The notes under the pieces are model-generated. The model was given only the letters and a program-made list of their open reading frames with translations. It was not told where the DNA came from and searched no databases. This document shows, one piece after another, positions 1 through 6,508 of a stretch of DNA of 10,770 nt. The stretch comes from an uncultured Clostridia bacterium. Lineage in GTDB: Bacteria; Bacillota; Clostridia; Oscillospirales; Ruminococcaceae. The stretch lies in contig CAMWRN010000060.1 of NCBI GenBank assembly GCA_947176675.1, positions 1 through 10,770 of the forward strand, in the 5' to 3' direction. The stretch's first letter is position 1; the number at the start of each line of letters is the position of its first letter. The position numbers and the translations under genes were made by a program.

Positions 1-1
1 G

Positions 2-262
2 GGTACGGTGGAGTTCAGACTTTTCAATAGCACCACCCACGCGGGCAAGCTCAAGGCGTACGTACAGTTTTGCCTTGCGGTAAACAATCAGGCTCTTGCG
101 CAGAGGTCGGCTTCACCGAAGGTAACCGTTTCGGGCAACGAACGGTGCACATTCAGAACATGGCTTCTCCGCCTCGGACTTATCGGGGACGAATTCAAAA
201 CGGCTCGTCAGCACCTTTTGGCAAATCTCGACGGCGATATCGCTTGGCGGTATTCGGCATAA
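2..262 (+). CDS. Amidoligase-family protein, C-terminal fragment (5' end outside window)
   Basis: The reading frame is open from the left edge to a TAA at 260-262, so this is the end of a gene that starts upstream. The GTG at 8-10 is probably an internal valine: the context T-V-E-F-R-x-F-N-S-T resembles an internal motif of the putative amidoligase family (Amidoligase_2, ATP-grasp/glutamine synthetase-like fold). The later stretches FRTWLLRLGLIGDEFKTAR and HLLANLDGDIAW also match my memory of that family. Such genes are common cargo of conjugative elements in Firmicutes, often beside a gamma-glutamylcyclotransferase and near an integrase. The enzymes are thought to form amide bonds on a peptide or amino acid substrate, but the substrate is unknown. 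The protein ends soon after the conserved block, so slight 3' truncation is possible. The family call comes from recall and was not confirmed by a search. Confidence 0.6.
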   Translation, partial: GTVEFRLFNSTTHAGKLKAYVQFCLAVNNQALAQRSASPKVTVSGNERCTFRTWLLRLGLIGDEFKTARQHLLANLDGDIAWRYSA

Positions 263-289
263 ATCTAAAGGGCGGAAAGAAATTGAATA

Positions 290-347
290 AATGACGGCAA
301 ACGCTCAAACCCCTTGAAAATAAAGACTTTTTCCGTTTGTCGTTATT
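290..347. repeat. Imperfect 14-bp inverted repeat in mobile-element debris
   Basis: AATGACGGCAAACG (290-303) and CGTTTGTCGTTATT (334-347) are inverted copies with two mismatches, separated by 30 nt. They lie between the amidoligase fragment and the integrase remnant, in a stretch with no convincing gene. This may be a terminator-like hairpin for the amidoligase gene or part of a recombination junction. There is no clear T-run. Confidence 0.35.
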
Positions 348-357
348 ATACCGGTAA

Positions 358-522
358 CAGCATTGTAACGCTACAATGCTTCTGAACAGTGGTTTTGACC
401 TAAAAGTAGTATCAGAACATCTTGGGCACTGCGACATTGGCGTAACTGCCGATATTTATGCGGAAGTCCTGAGAGGTATGAAAGTCAAAACAGCGGAGCA
501 GATTAAGCTTAAGCTAAAATAA
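358..522 (+). pseudogene. Tyrosine recombinase (integrase) remnant, C-terminal end only
   Basis: Positions 358-522 encode about 54 residues matching the extreme C-terminus of phage/ICE tyrosine recombinases. Visible are ATMLLNSGFDLKVVSEHLGH (box with the conserved LGH histidine), then DIGVTADIYAEVL, which holds the tyrosine nucleophile (residue 28 counted from the ATG at 376). An in-frame TAA at 355-357 lies directly before the first recognisable codon. The expected arginine of the H-x-x-R box (usually R-H-T/C-x-A-T) reads Q-H-C-N-A-T, so the catalytic arginine is missing. The other ~300 residues of a normal integrase are absent. It is therefore a decayed or recombined end of an integrase gene and not a functional protein. 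Its 3' end points toward the 3' end of rpsI, about 115 bp away. Confidence 0.8.
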
Positions 523-550
523 AATCTCCCTGCACGAAACAGGGAGATTT
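522..550 (-). terminator. Rho-independent terminator of rplM-rpsI (possibly bidirectional)
   Basis: A perfect 11-bp stem, AAATCTCCCTG (522-532) with CAGGGAGATTT (540-550), closes a 7-nt loop. Read on the minus strand, the stem ends in GATTT and runs into TATTTTAG, giving a U-rich tail 3' of rpsI. Read on the plus strand it follows the integrase remnant directly and is trailed by GGTCTTTATT, so it may also stop rightward transcription. Confidence 0.75.
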
Positions 551-583
551 GGTCTTTATTAGTTGTCCAAAAGTTGACCAAAT
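547..583. repeat. 8-bp perfect inverted repeat overlapping the terminator arm
   Basis: ATTTGGTC (547-554) and GACCAAAT (576-583) are perfect inverted copies with a 21-nt loop. The left copy shares four bases with the right arm of the terminator stem (540-550), so the two hairpins cannot both form completely. It lies in the 3' untranslated region of rpsI. A second weak hairpin is visible at 602-623 (AAACC-GCA pairing with TGC-GTGGTTT, with a bulge). Confidence 0.35.
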
Positions 584-636
584 TACTTTCAGATTTGCCC
601 CAAACCGCATAACTGCGTGGTTTGTACGGGCTGAAA

Positions 637-1038
637 TTATCTCTTTGAGAACTGAGGCGCACGTCTCGCAGCTTTGAGACCGTACTTCTTTCTTTCCTTC
701 ATTCTCGGATCACGAGTGAGAAAGCCTGCTTTTTTCAGAACGGGACGAAGCTCTTCGTTCACCTGAAGCAAAGCTCTGGACAGACCGTGACGGATAGCGC
801 CCGCCTGACCTGTAACACCGCCACCGGCAACTGTACAAACGATGTCAAACTTGTCGGAATTTTCTGTAAGGATAAGGGGCTGCTTAACGATCAGCTTGAG
901 AGTTTCGAGACCGAAATAGTCATCGATGTTTCTGCCGTTGATCGTGATATTACCGCTGCCTGCGTAAACTCTTACTCTTGCAACGGAGCTTTTTCTTCTG
1001 CCTGTTCCGTAAAAATAAGGCTGTTTAGATTCGTACAT
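637..1038 (-). CDS. rpsI: Small ribosomal subunit protein uS9 (S9)
   Basis: This 133-residue protein of the 30S subunit has a C-terminal tail that reaches the P-site tRNA. The signature stretches of the family are present: YFYGTGRRKSSVARVRV at the N-terminus, then NGRxIDDYF, CTVAGGGVTGQAGAIRHG, RDPRMKERKKYG, and the basic tail ending S-K-R. Length is normal (about 130). The start ATG at 1036-1038 is preceded by TAAGGAGG at good spacing. It lies 13 nt downstream of rplM in the conserved rplM-rpsI order, so it is translated from the same mRNA. Expression should be high and tied to ribosome synthesis. Nothing in the gene looks broken, even though mobile-element debris lies just beyond its stop codon. 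Confidence 0.98.
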   Translation of the reverse strand: MYESKQPYFYGTGRRKSSVARVRVYAGSGNITINGRNIDDYFGLETLKLIVKQPLILTENSDKFDIVCTVAGGGVTGQAGAIRHGLSRALLQVNEELRPVLKKAGFLTRDPRMKERKKYGLKAARRAPQFSKR

Positions 1039-1051
1039 TTACTCCGCCTCC

Positions 1052-1480
1052 TTATATCTCGTAATTTTCGGGTTTCTGAGCTTCGTGACCGTGCTCTGCG
1101 CCCGCGTAGGTTCTAAGACGCTTCAGCGCTGCTCTACCCAATGTATTGTTGGGGAGCATACCATTTACAGCGATCATCATTGCTCTTTCGGGCTGATTCT
1201 TCATCATATCGCTGTACTTAATCTCTTTAAGACCGCCGATCCAGCCTGTGTGCCACTTGTAGGTCTTCTTCTCAAGCTTCTTGCCTGTGAGCTTAGCCTT
1301 TGCACAGTTGATGATAATAACATGGTCGCCGCAGTCCGCATGAGGAGCGAAAGTGGGCTTGTTTTTACCGCGGAGTATGGAAGCAGCCTCAGCGGCAACA
1401 CGACCAAGTGACTTATCCGCAGCGTCAAGCACATACCATTTACGGCTGATTTCGTTTGCCTTAGGCATATAAGTTGACAT
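1052..1480 (-). CDS. rplM: Large ribosomal subunit protein uL13 (L13)
   Basis: This 142-residue 50S protein is an early assembly protein that binds 23S rRNA. Family motifs include KWYVLDAADKSLGRVAAEAA, GDHVIIINCAKAKLTGKK, KTYKWHTGWIGGLK, MMIAVNGMLPNNTLGR and the C-terminal YAGAEHGHEAQKPE. I chose the ATG at 1478-1480, giving MSTYMPKANE as is usual in the family. It sits 7 nt after AAGGAG, whereas the in-frame ATG at 1484-1486 is only one base from the GGAG core. A longer open frame reaching 1648 runs back through the promoter and leader and is not coding. It is the first gene of the rplM-rpsI operon, read from a consensus promoter through a structured leader of about 130 nt. Confidence 0.98.
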   Translation of the reverse strand: MSTYMPKANEISRKWYVLDAADKSLGRVAAEAASILRGKNKPTFAPHADCGDHVIIINCAKAKLTGKKLEKKTYKWHTGWIGGLKEIKYSDMMKNQPERAMMIAVNGMLPNNTLGRAALKRLRTYAGAEHGHEAQKPENYEI

Positions 1481-1499
1481 AATCATTCTCCTTTTGATA

Positions 1500-1600
1500 A
1501 TTTTTCCTCCCGTAAAAATAAGCATACCTAAGATACGGGAATTTGGTACGGGCAGAACAAATACAGGCAACTCAACACTGTATAAACATAAACGCCCGTC
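1500..1600 (-). promoter_or_regulatory. Structured 5' leader of rplM-rpsI (candidate L13-type autoregulatory leader)
   Basis: The mRNA leader upstream of rplM contains nested pairing in transcript order. An outer stem ACGGGC (1599-1594) pairs with GCCCGT (1553-1548). An inner stem ATACAG (1583-1578) pairs with CTGTAT (1566-1561). A second hairpin joins TCCCGTA (1540-1534) to TACGGGA (1514-1508), just before the ribosome binding site. The two ACGGG and two CCCGT segments could swap partners, giving alternative structures. Leaders upstream of rplM are known in Firmicutes (the L13 leader in Rfam) and are thought to mediate feedback by L13. Membership of that family was not tested. Confidence 0.5.
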
Positions 1601-1616
1601 CGACGCAACATTGACA

Positions 1617-1645
1617 ATTATACATGAAGAAAAAGCCAAAGTCAA
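1617..1645 (-). promoter_or_regulatory. Sigma-A promoter of rplM-rpsI
   Basis: On the minus strand, -35 TTGACT (1645-1640) and -10 TATAAT (1622-1617) are separated by exactly 17 nt. Transcription would start near 1610, giving a leader of about 130 nt before rplM. The near-consensus elements fit a strongly expressed ribosomal operon. Confidence 0.85.
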
Positions 1646-1787
1646 CATCCGAATTGCCGAATTTTTAAAATATATCCCGCATTCTCTTAAAATCTCTGCA
1701 AATTACTCTGTTTCTCTATGTTTCTCGCATTTCGTTTCATTTTTTCTTTAATCATAAATACTTCTGAAAACACTGTCGTATGCCCAT

Positions 1788-1804
1788 GAAAAGTATTGCT
1801 TTTC
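1788..1804. promoter_or_regulatory. Small inverted repeat over the -35 of the transglutaminase promoter
   Basis: GAAAAG (1788-1793) and CTTTTC (1799-1804) are perfect 6-bp inverted arms around a 5-nt centre. They cover the -35 hexamer at 1796-1801. This could be an operator, but arms this short and AT-rich can arise by chance. Confidence 0.3.
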
Positions 1805-1824
1805 CTTTTAAATTATGGTACAAT
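1796..1824 (+). promoter_or_regulatory. Promoter of the transglutaminase-like gene
   Basis: TTGCTT (1796-1801), a 17-nt spacer and TACAAT (1819-1824) form a good sigma-A promoter. The spacer ends in TGG, supplying an extended -10 (TGn). The start point would be near 1831, leaving about 80 nt before the chosen start codon. The 150-nt AT-rich stretch between this promoter and the rplM promoter holds no gene I can support. Confidence 0.7.
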
Positions 1825-1910
1825 TATAATATAATAGTATTGGTCAGTACTCGGTATATTCAGAAAACAAAAGCCGCGGAACAGCCGTACAATGAAAGGA
1901 TATGCGAAAT

Positions 1911-3164
1911 ATGAAAAAAATCTTGTCGTTCGTTCTTTGCGCTGTTATAGCGTTTTCTGTTATAAGCGGAACGGTATTTACGGAAAGTCCTTTGGACATT
2001 TCCATAGTCTCCGAAGCCGCCGAGTACAACAAAACCATGCTGCCATACTGCTACCGAAAGCTCACCGACGAAGAAAAGCTCGCGTATCTGAAGCTTCGGA
2101 CAGCTTTTATCGAATGCCGCGATTCGGTCGAAATAGAGATTCCTACCGTAACTGCGGATAAGCTTTCAAACATTCTGATGTATGCAGACGTGCTGACAAA
2201 CTTTAATTATCCCGTCGGAGACAGCGCTTTTGAGTATTATTATTATGAAGAGACCTCAATGACAAGCGAGGTCATGTTCAAATATGTTTACAGCAAAAAA
2301 GACTACGATCTCATTATCAAAAAATCCGACAAGGCTGCGGAAAAGGTCATTTCAAAATTTACTGACAAAACTTCGGATTATGAAAAGATAAAGATAATAC
2401 ACGATTATATAATAGACAAAACCGTATATTACGACAACAACGCCAACAGCAGCATCTACGACGCTCTTGTCAATGGCAGCGCGAAGTGCGACGGTTACAC
2501 ACACGCTTTTGATTACATATGCACAAAAGCGGGAATACGCTCTGCGGTGGCTTACGGCTACGTAAAAGACCGCACCGACGAAAATGAATACCATGTTTGG
2601 AACAAGGTGTACTGCAATAAAAAATGGTACAATGTTGACGTTACATGGGACGACCCTGAAAGCAATCTTAAAGAAAACATGACCTACAAATATTTTATGG
2701 TCAGCGATAAGGTCATCGGAGCGGATCACGTTCAGTATGACAGAGGCTTCTATGTTCCCGCGGCGAAATCAAACGACGGGGACTATTATCAGAAATACGG
2801 TTTATATGCAAAAACGCTGACTGAAGTCAAGAATATTTTTGCGGATAAGATCGCCGAAGCAGTCAAAGACGGCAAGAGTTCCGTTACTGTGCGGCTCTCG
2901 GACAATGACCTTTACAATACCGTCACAAAACGTTTTGAAGATACTGACGACTTGTTTGACATTTTGAAAAGAGCGTCGCAGAAAACGGGCGGAAGGCTCG
3001 TTACCGACGGCTACTCCTATGAGGGAAGCGATGAAGGTATGTACACCTACACTATTTATTTTTATTATCCCAAAAGCAAGCTTTCGGACTACTATATAGA
3101 CATCAAACAGGTAGACAGCGACACAATAAGCTTTCTTAAAGACCTTGGATTAAAAGTCGAATAA
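1911..3164 (+). CDS. Secreted transglutaminase-like cysteine protease/transglutaminase-fold protein
   Basis: This 417-residue protein begins with MKK and a hydrophobic stretch (about residues 4-20), a typical Sec signal peptide. C8 does not sit in a proper lipobox, so it is probably secreted or surface-associated and not a lipoprotein. The centre (about 140-260) is a transglutaminase core with a complete catalytic triad: C193 in AKCDGYTHAF, H228 in EYHVWNKV and D243 in NVDVTWDDP. Bacterial members act as proteases or peptide-bond enzymes on the cell surface as well as cross-linkers, so the substrate cannot be named. The last ~150 residues have no domain that I recognise. I chose the ATG at 1911 because AAGGA (1896-1900) is 10 nt upstream; the ATG at 1902 is one base from that site. 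It is monocistronic, with its own promoter and terminator. Confidence 0.85.
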   Translation: MKKILSFVLCAVIAFSVISGTVFTESPLDISIVSEAAEYNKTMLPYCYRKLTDEEKLAYLKLRTAFIECRDSVEIEIPTVTADKLSNILMYADVLTNFNYPVGDSAFEYYYYEETSMTSEVMFKYVYSKKDYDLIIKKSDKAAEKVISKFTDKTSDYEKIKIIHDYIIDKTVYYDNNANSSIYDALVNGSAKCDGYTHAFDYICTKAGIRSAVAYGYVKDRTDENEYHVWNKVYCNKKWYNVDVTWDDPESNLKENMTYKYFMVSDKVIGADHVQYDRGFYVPAAKSNDGDYYQKYGLYAKTLTEVKNIFADKIAEAVKDGKSSVTVRLSDNDLYNTVTKRFEDTDDLFDILKRASQKTGGRLVTDGYSYEGSDEGMYTYTIYFYYPKSKLSDYYIDIKQVDSDTISFLKDLGLKVE

Positions 3165-3194
3165 TTCCTGTCCGAAAATGCAAACTGAACACAT

Positions 3195-3222
3195 ATCCCG
3201 CCGGTATTTTATACGGCGGGAT
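3195..3222 (+). terminator. Terminator of the transglutaminase-like gene
   Basis: ATCCCGCCG (3195-3203) pairs perfectly with CGGCGGGAT (3214-3222) around a 10-nt loop. It sits 30 nt after the stop codon. The tail AAATTTATATT is AU-rich without a pure T-run, so efficiency may be moderate. Confidence 0.65.
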
Positions 3223-3282
3223 AAATTTATATTATAAAATATCGCATATAATCCTTAATAAAACATTTCTTCGTCAGCAAGC

Positions 3283-3297
3283 CGCCTGCCGTAGGCG
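3283..3297. repeat. Small GC-rich hairpin in the 3' region of recG
   Basis: CGCCT (3283-3287) and AGGCG (3293-3297) form a 5-bp stem with a 5-nt loop in otherwise AT-rich intergenic DNA. Neither strand has a T-run, so it is a poor terminator. The nearby AATCAATG (3306-3313) and CATTGATT (3348-3355) form a second inverted pair just beyond the recG stop. The spacer 3165-3356 holds no gene that I can support. Confidence 0.35.
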
Positions 3298-3356
3298 TAA
3301 TTAACAATCAATGCTATTGTCTCTCTCATTGCGTAACGTTTCTATCTCATTGATTT

Positions 3357-5402
3357 TTAGAGAGCCTCCGCCGCGTTGTCGTTACGCGAGAAAAGCTCCT
3401 CCACCTCTGCTTTTAAAGCGGGATATTTCCCAAGATCGGGACTTTTCCCAAGCAGCTCCTTTGCAGCCCTTTGGCAGTCCGCAAGCAGCTCTCTGTCAGC
3501 GGCGATGTCCGCAAGCTTCAAGTCGGGCAGACCATGCTGACGGTTTCCGAAAAAGTCTCCCGCGCCTCGCATTTTCAGATCGTACTCCGAAATCTCGAAG
3601 CCGTCTGAGGTTTTCGTCATTATCTCAAGCCGCTGTCTGGACTCGTCGGTAACGTTTCCCGCTATCAGCACACAGTAGCTTTTGCTCTTGCCCCTGCCTA
3701 CGCGCCCGCGGAGCTGATGAAGCTGGGAAAGTCCGAACCTGTCCGCATTTTCGATAACTATAATGTTTGCGTTGGGGACGTCCACACCGACCTCAACAAC
3801 AGTTGTCGCCACAAGAATATCAAGCTCGTGAGCCTTGAATGCGGACATGACCTTGTCCTTTTCCGCAGCAGACATTTTTCCGTGGAGCAGTCCTGCCCGG
3901 TATTCGGCAAGGACAGTCTTTTTCAGTCCCTCCGCGTAACCCTTTGCCGCCGCAAGTTCGTTTTCGTTTTCCTCGATCATAGGGCAGACGATATACGCCT
4001 GTCCGCCCTCGTCAAGCTGTTTTTTGACAAAGCCCAACGCCCTGTCCCGAAGCTTTGAGGTGACGGCATATGTCTCGGTTTTCTGCCTGCCCTTTGGGAG
4101 CTCATTCAGTACTGATATGTCCAGATCGCCGTAGATGATAAGTGCAAGCGTACGTGGTATAGGCGTTGCCGACATAACCAGCTTGTGAGGATTTACCCCT
4201 TTTTCAGCAAGAGCCGAACGCTGCCCCACTCCGAAGCGGTGCTGTTCGTCGGTAATGACAAGTCCAAGGTTTCTGAACTCTGTGCTGCCAGAAATAAGCG
4301 CGTGAGTTCCTACGGCGACCATAAAGCCTCCCGACGCTATCTTTTCGGCAGTTTCAGTCCGCTGTTTTTTCGTCATTGAACCCATAACGCGGCACACGGA
4401 TATCCCTAATGGTTCAAGCATTTCCGAAAGCGTTTTGAAATGCTGGGAGGCGAGAATTTCCGTGGGAGCCATAAGCGCAGTCTGGAAACCGTTTTTAGCC
4501 GCAAACAAAGACGCCGCGGCTGCAACCGCAGTCTTGCCCGAACCAACGTCTCCCTGCAAAAGCCTGTTCATGGGAGAACCGCCCTGCATATCGGCAATGA
4601 TGTCTTCCACTGCGCGCTTCTGGGCGTTTGTCATCTCAAAAGGCAAAGACTTGCGGAATGTTTCCATATCCTTTGGGCGGTGGGACATTTTGCAGCTGTT
4701 CTCGGTGCGTGTGCGATTTTTTATCAGGATCATTCCCAATTGCAGACGGAGCAGCTCGTCGAAAGCAAGGCGGCGGCGCGCCACCTCAGCGGCGTGCTGA
4801 TCCTTGGGGAAGTGTATGTTTTTCAGCGCATATTCAAGAGTGGACAGAGAATATTCCAGCCTTAGACTATCGGGCAGAGAATCCGCAAAAAAGATGTCGT
4901 CCGCATTGTCAAGCACCTCGGAAACATTCGTTGTGACCATTGCGGCTGTAAGTCCCTCGGTGAGCGGATAAACGGGACGGAGCAGGTTTTTCTCGTCCGC
5001 TTTCAGAACGGTTGGAGAATTCATTTCTTTTCGGGTAAAATTGCCGGATATTTTCCCGCTGAAAAGATATTCCTCTCCCTCGTGAAGAGCGTCGGCGGCG
5101 AAACGGTTATTATAGTAAACTATAGTAATGCGCGTGCCGTCGTTATCCTCGGCGAAAATTTTGTAAAGCACAAGCCCCTGCCTGATACGGGCGGCGGGAT
5201 TCTTTTTCACCACCATAGCCTCTATGACCGCGTGTTCTCCGATCTGAGCAAACTCCGCAGACACCGGCTCGGAGTAGTCCGTGTAACGTCTGGGAAAGTG
5301 AAATATCAAGTCTTCGACTGTGGTTATACCGATTTTAGAATAAAGCTCCGCGCGTTTTTCTCCAACGCCTTTAAGCTCGCGAACCGGTGTGTTTTTGTTC
5401 AT
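3357..5402 (-). CDS. recG: ATP-dependent DNA helicase RecG
   Basis: At 681 residues this has the usual RecG length. The enzyme remodels stalled replication forks and branch-migrates Holliday junctions in the cytoplasm. The N-terminal wedge region begins with KGVGEKRAELYSKIGITTVE (about 11-30) and LIFHFPRRYTDYS. Helicase motifs follow in order: Walker A GDVGSGKT (284-291), DEQH box (385-388), SATP motif III (411-414), and motif VI QLRGRVGRGKS (from 563). The C-terminal GDFFGNRQHGLPDLK (about 615-629) matches the RecG-specific translocation region. The ATG at 5400-5402 is preceded by AAGGAG with 6-nt spacing. It has its own consensus promoter and shows no operon partner: LysR ends 151 nt upstream on the same strand without a clear terminator, so some read-through is possible. 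No key residue is missing. Confidence 0.97.
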   Translation of the reverse strand: MNKNTPVRELKGVGEKRAELYSKIGITTVEDLIFHFPRRYTDYSEPVSAEFAQIGEHAVIEAMVVKKNPAARIRQGLVLYKIFAEDNDGTRITIVYYNNRFAADALHEGEEYLFSGKISGNFTRKEMNSPTVLKADEKNLLRPVYPLTEGLTAAMVTTNVSEVLDNADDIFFADSLPDSLRLEYSLSTLEYALKNIHFPKDQHAAEVARRRLAFDELLRLQLGMILIKNRTRTENSCKMSHRPKDMETFRKSLPFEMTNAQKRAVEDIIADMQGGSPMNRLLQGDVGSGKTAVAAAASLFAAKNGFQTALMAPTEILASQHFKTLSEMLEPLGISVCRVMGSMTKKQRTETAEKIASGGFMVAVGTHALISGSTEFRNLGLVITDEQHRFGVGQRSALAEKGVNPHKLVMSATPIPRTLALIIYGDLDISVLNELPKGRQKTETYAVTSKLRDRALGFVKKQLDEGGQAYIVCPMIEENENELAAAKGYAEGLKKTVLAEYRAGLLHGKMSAAEKDKVMSAFKAHELDILVATTVVEVGVDVPNANIIVIENADRFGLSQLHQLRGRVGRGKSKSYCVLIAGNVTDESRQRLEIMTKTSDGFEISEYDLKMRGAGDFFGNRQHGLPDLKLADIAADRELLADCQRAAKELLGKSPDLGKYPALKAEVEELFSRNDNAAEAL

Positions 5403-5436
5403 AGCGTTCTCCTTGAGTGTTGTTCGTGTTAATTAA

Positions 5437-5465
5437 AGCATATCAGCGTTTTCGCAGATTGTCAA
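5437..5465 (-). promoter_or_regulatory. Sigma-A promoter of recG
   Basis: On the minus strand, a perfect -35 TTGACA (5465-5460) is followed after 17 nt by TATGCT (5442-5437). Transcription would start around 5430, about 28 nt before the recG start codon. Confidence 0.8.
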
Positions 5466-5553
5466 TAGTTTTGCGGTAAGCTTTATAAAAAATAAGTCCG
5501 CTCGTTACATAATAAAAACATATGACAACGATGGCTGTTATAAAAATTTCACG

Positions 5554-6426
5554 CTAAAATCTATTGCATAATTCTTTAACAAACAATTCCGCTATGGGTG
5601 AAAAGACCTGATATTTTTTCCAGATGATATACATTTTGGTTTCCAGAACAGGCTCAAGAGGACGGAAACACAATCCGCTTTCCGGACTTGTGTCCGCAAG
5701 CTTGTCAAAGGTCAGCATATAGCCAAGCCCCTCGCGGACAAAAACCGAGCCGTTATAACATAGATTCAGCGTACCCGAAAAGTTCAGCTTTTCCGCATTT
5801 TCGCCGCACCAGCGTGGAATGTCCACACGCATTGCCTGACGGGAGCATATCAGCGGCAGACCGTATAAGTCCTCCGCACGAATTGTTTTCTTTTCCGCCA
5901 GCGGACTGTCACGCCGCATAATAACGCCCCACACGTCCGCGCCCTGCACTTCAAGATAGTTGTACTTGGAAAGGTCGGGAGGCTCCACAATAAACGCAAG
6001 GTCAAGCAGTCCCCTGTCCAGCTTTTCCGCCACCTGTTCGGTGTTGCCGCTTGAAAGGTGATATCGCAGCATTGGGTACTTTTCTGTAAAAGCCTTTACC
6101 GCCTTTGCAAGGTATTTTATAAGATAAGATTCGGCGCAGCCAATGTAAATATCGCCGCCGTTTATTTCGTTCAGCGCGCTAAATTCGGCGACGGTCTTGT
6201 CCGTCATTTCAATGATATCCTCGGCGCGCTTTCGCAGGAGCATACCCTCGTCGGTAAGCCGAAGTCCGTCGTTTTTGCGGATAAAAAGCTTTTTTCCAAG
6301 CTCCTCCTCCAGTGCTTTCATTTCCTTTGAAAGGGACGGCTGAGAAACATGCAGACTTTCCGAAGCGCGAGTCATATTTTCCTCACGGGCAATCTCCAAA
6401 AAATATCTTAATGTACGCAGTTCCAT
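5554..6426 (-). CDS. LysR-family transcriptional regulator
   Basis: This 290-residue cytoplasmic regulator has the typical LysR length. The N-terminal winged helix-turn-helix (about 1-60) reads MELRTLRYFLEIAREENMTR, then A-S-E-S-L-H-V-S-Q-P-S-L-S-K and EEELGKKLFIR, all standard family features. The periplasmic-binding-like effector domain starts near residue 90 (GGDIYIG). I prefer the ATG at 6424-6426, which has GGGAG 9 nt upstream; the in-frame ATG at 6433-6435 directly abuts that site. It lies 82 nt downstream of the M3 peptidase gene on the same strand. A TACAAT at 6453-6448 could be its own -10, but I see no good -35, so co-transcription with the peptidase is plausible. LysR proteins often control adjacent or divergent enzyme genes, which makes the operon from 8280 a candidate target. 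The inducer is unknown. Confidence 0.92.
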   Translation of the reverse strand: MELRTLRYFLEIAREENMTRASESLHVSQPSLSKEMKALEEELGKKLFIRKNDGLRLTDEGMLLRKRAEDIIEMTDKTVAEFSALNEINGGDIYIGCAESYLIKYLAKAVKAFTEKYPMLRYHLSSGNTEQVAEKLDRGLLDLAFIVEPPDLSKYNYLEVQGADVWGVIMRRDSPLAEKKTIRAEDLYGLPLICSRQAMRVDIPRWCGENAEKLNFSGTLNLCYNGSVFVREGLGYMLTFDKLADTSPESGLCFRPLEPVLETKMYIIWKKYQVFSPIAELFVKELCNRF

Positions 6427-6508
6427 TTTTATCATCTCCCATGCTAAATTGTACTGCCTGTACTTTTTCGACAGACTGAGGCGATACTGCTCAAATAGAG
6501 GTATTGCC

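Noticed and set aside
70..294. Second plus-strand frame overlapping the amidoligase fragment
   Set aside because: The other frame carries the recognisable family motifs; this one is a shadow.
195..437. Minus-strand open frame over the mobile-element debris
   Set aside because: It is antisense to the recognisable amidoligase and integrase codons and has no start signal or family resemblance.
1481..1648. N-terminal extension of rplM (56 extra residues)
   Set aside because: The extension crosses a consensus promoter and a structured leader, and family members begin at MSTYMPKANE with the ribosome binding site just upstream.
1494..1751. Plus-strand open frame of 85 codons opposite the rplM leader
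   Set aside because: It has no ribosome binding site, lies antisense to the rplM promoter and leader, and the predicted protein resembles nothing.
3311..5432. Several plus-strand open frames of 100-141 codons within recG
   Set aside because: All are antisense to a complete, motif-bearing recG and lack start signals.
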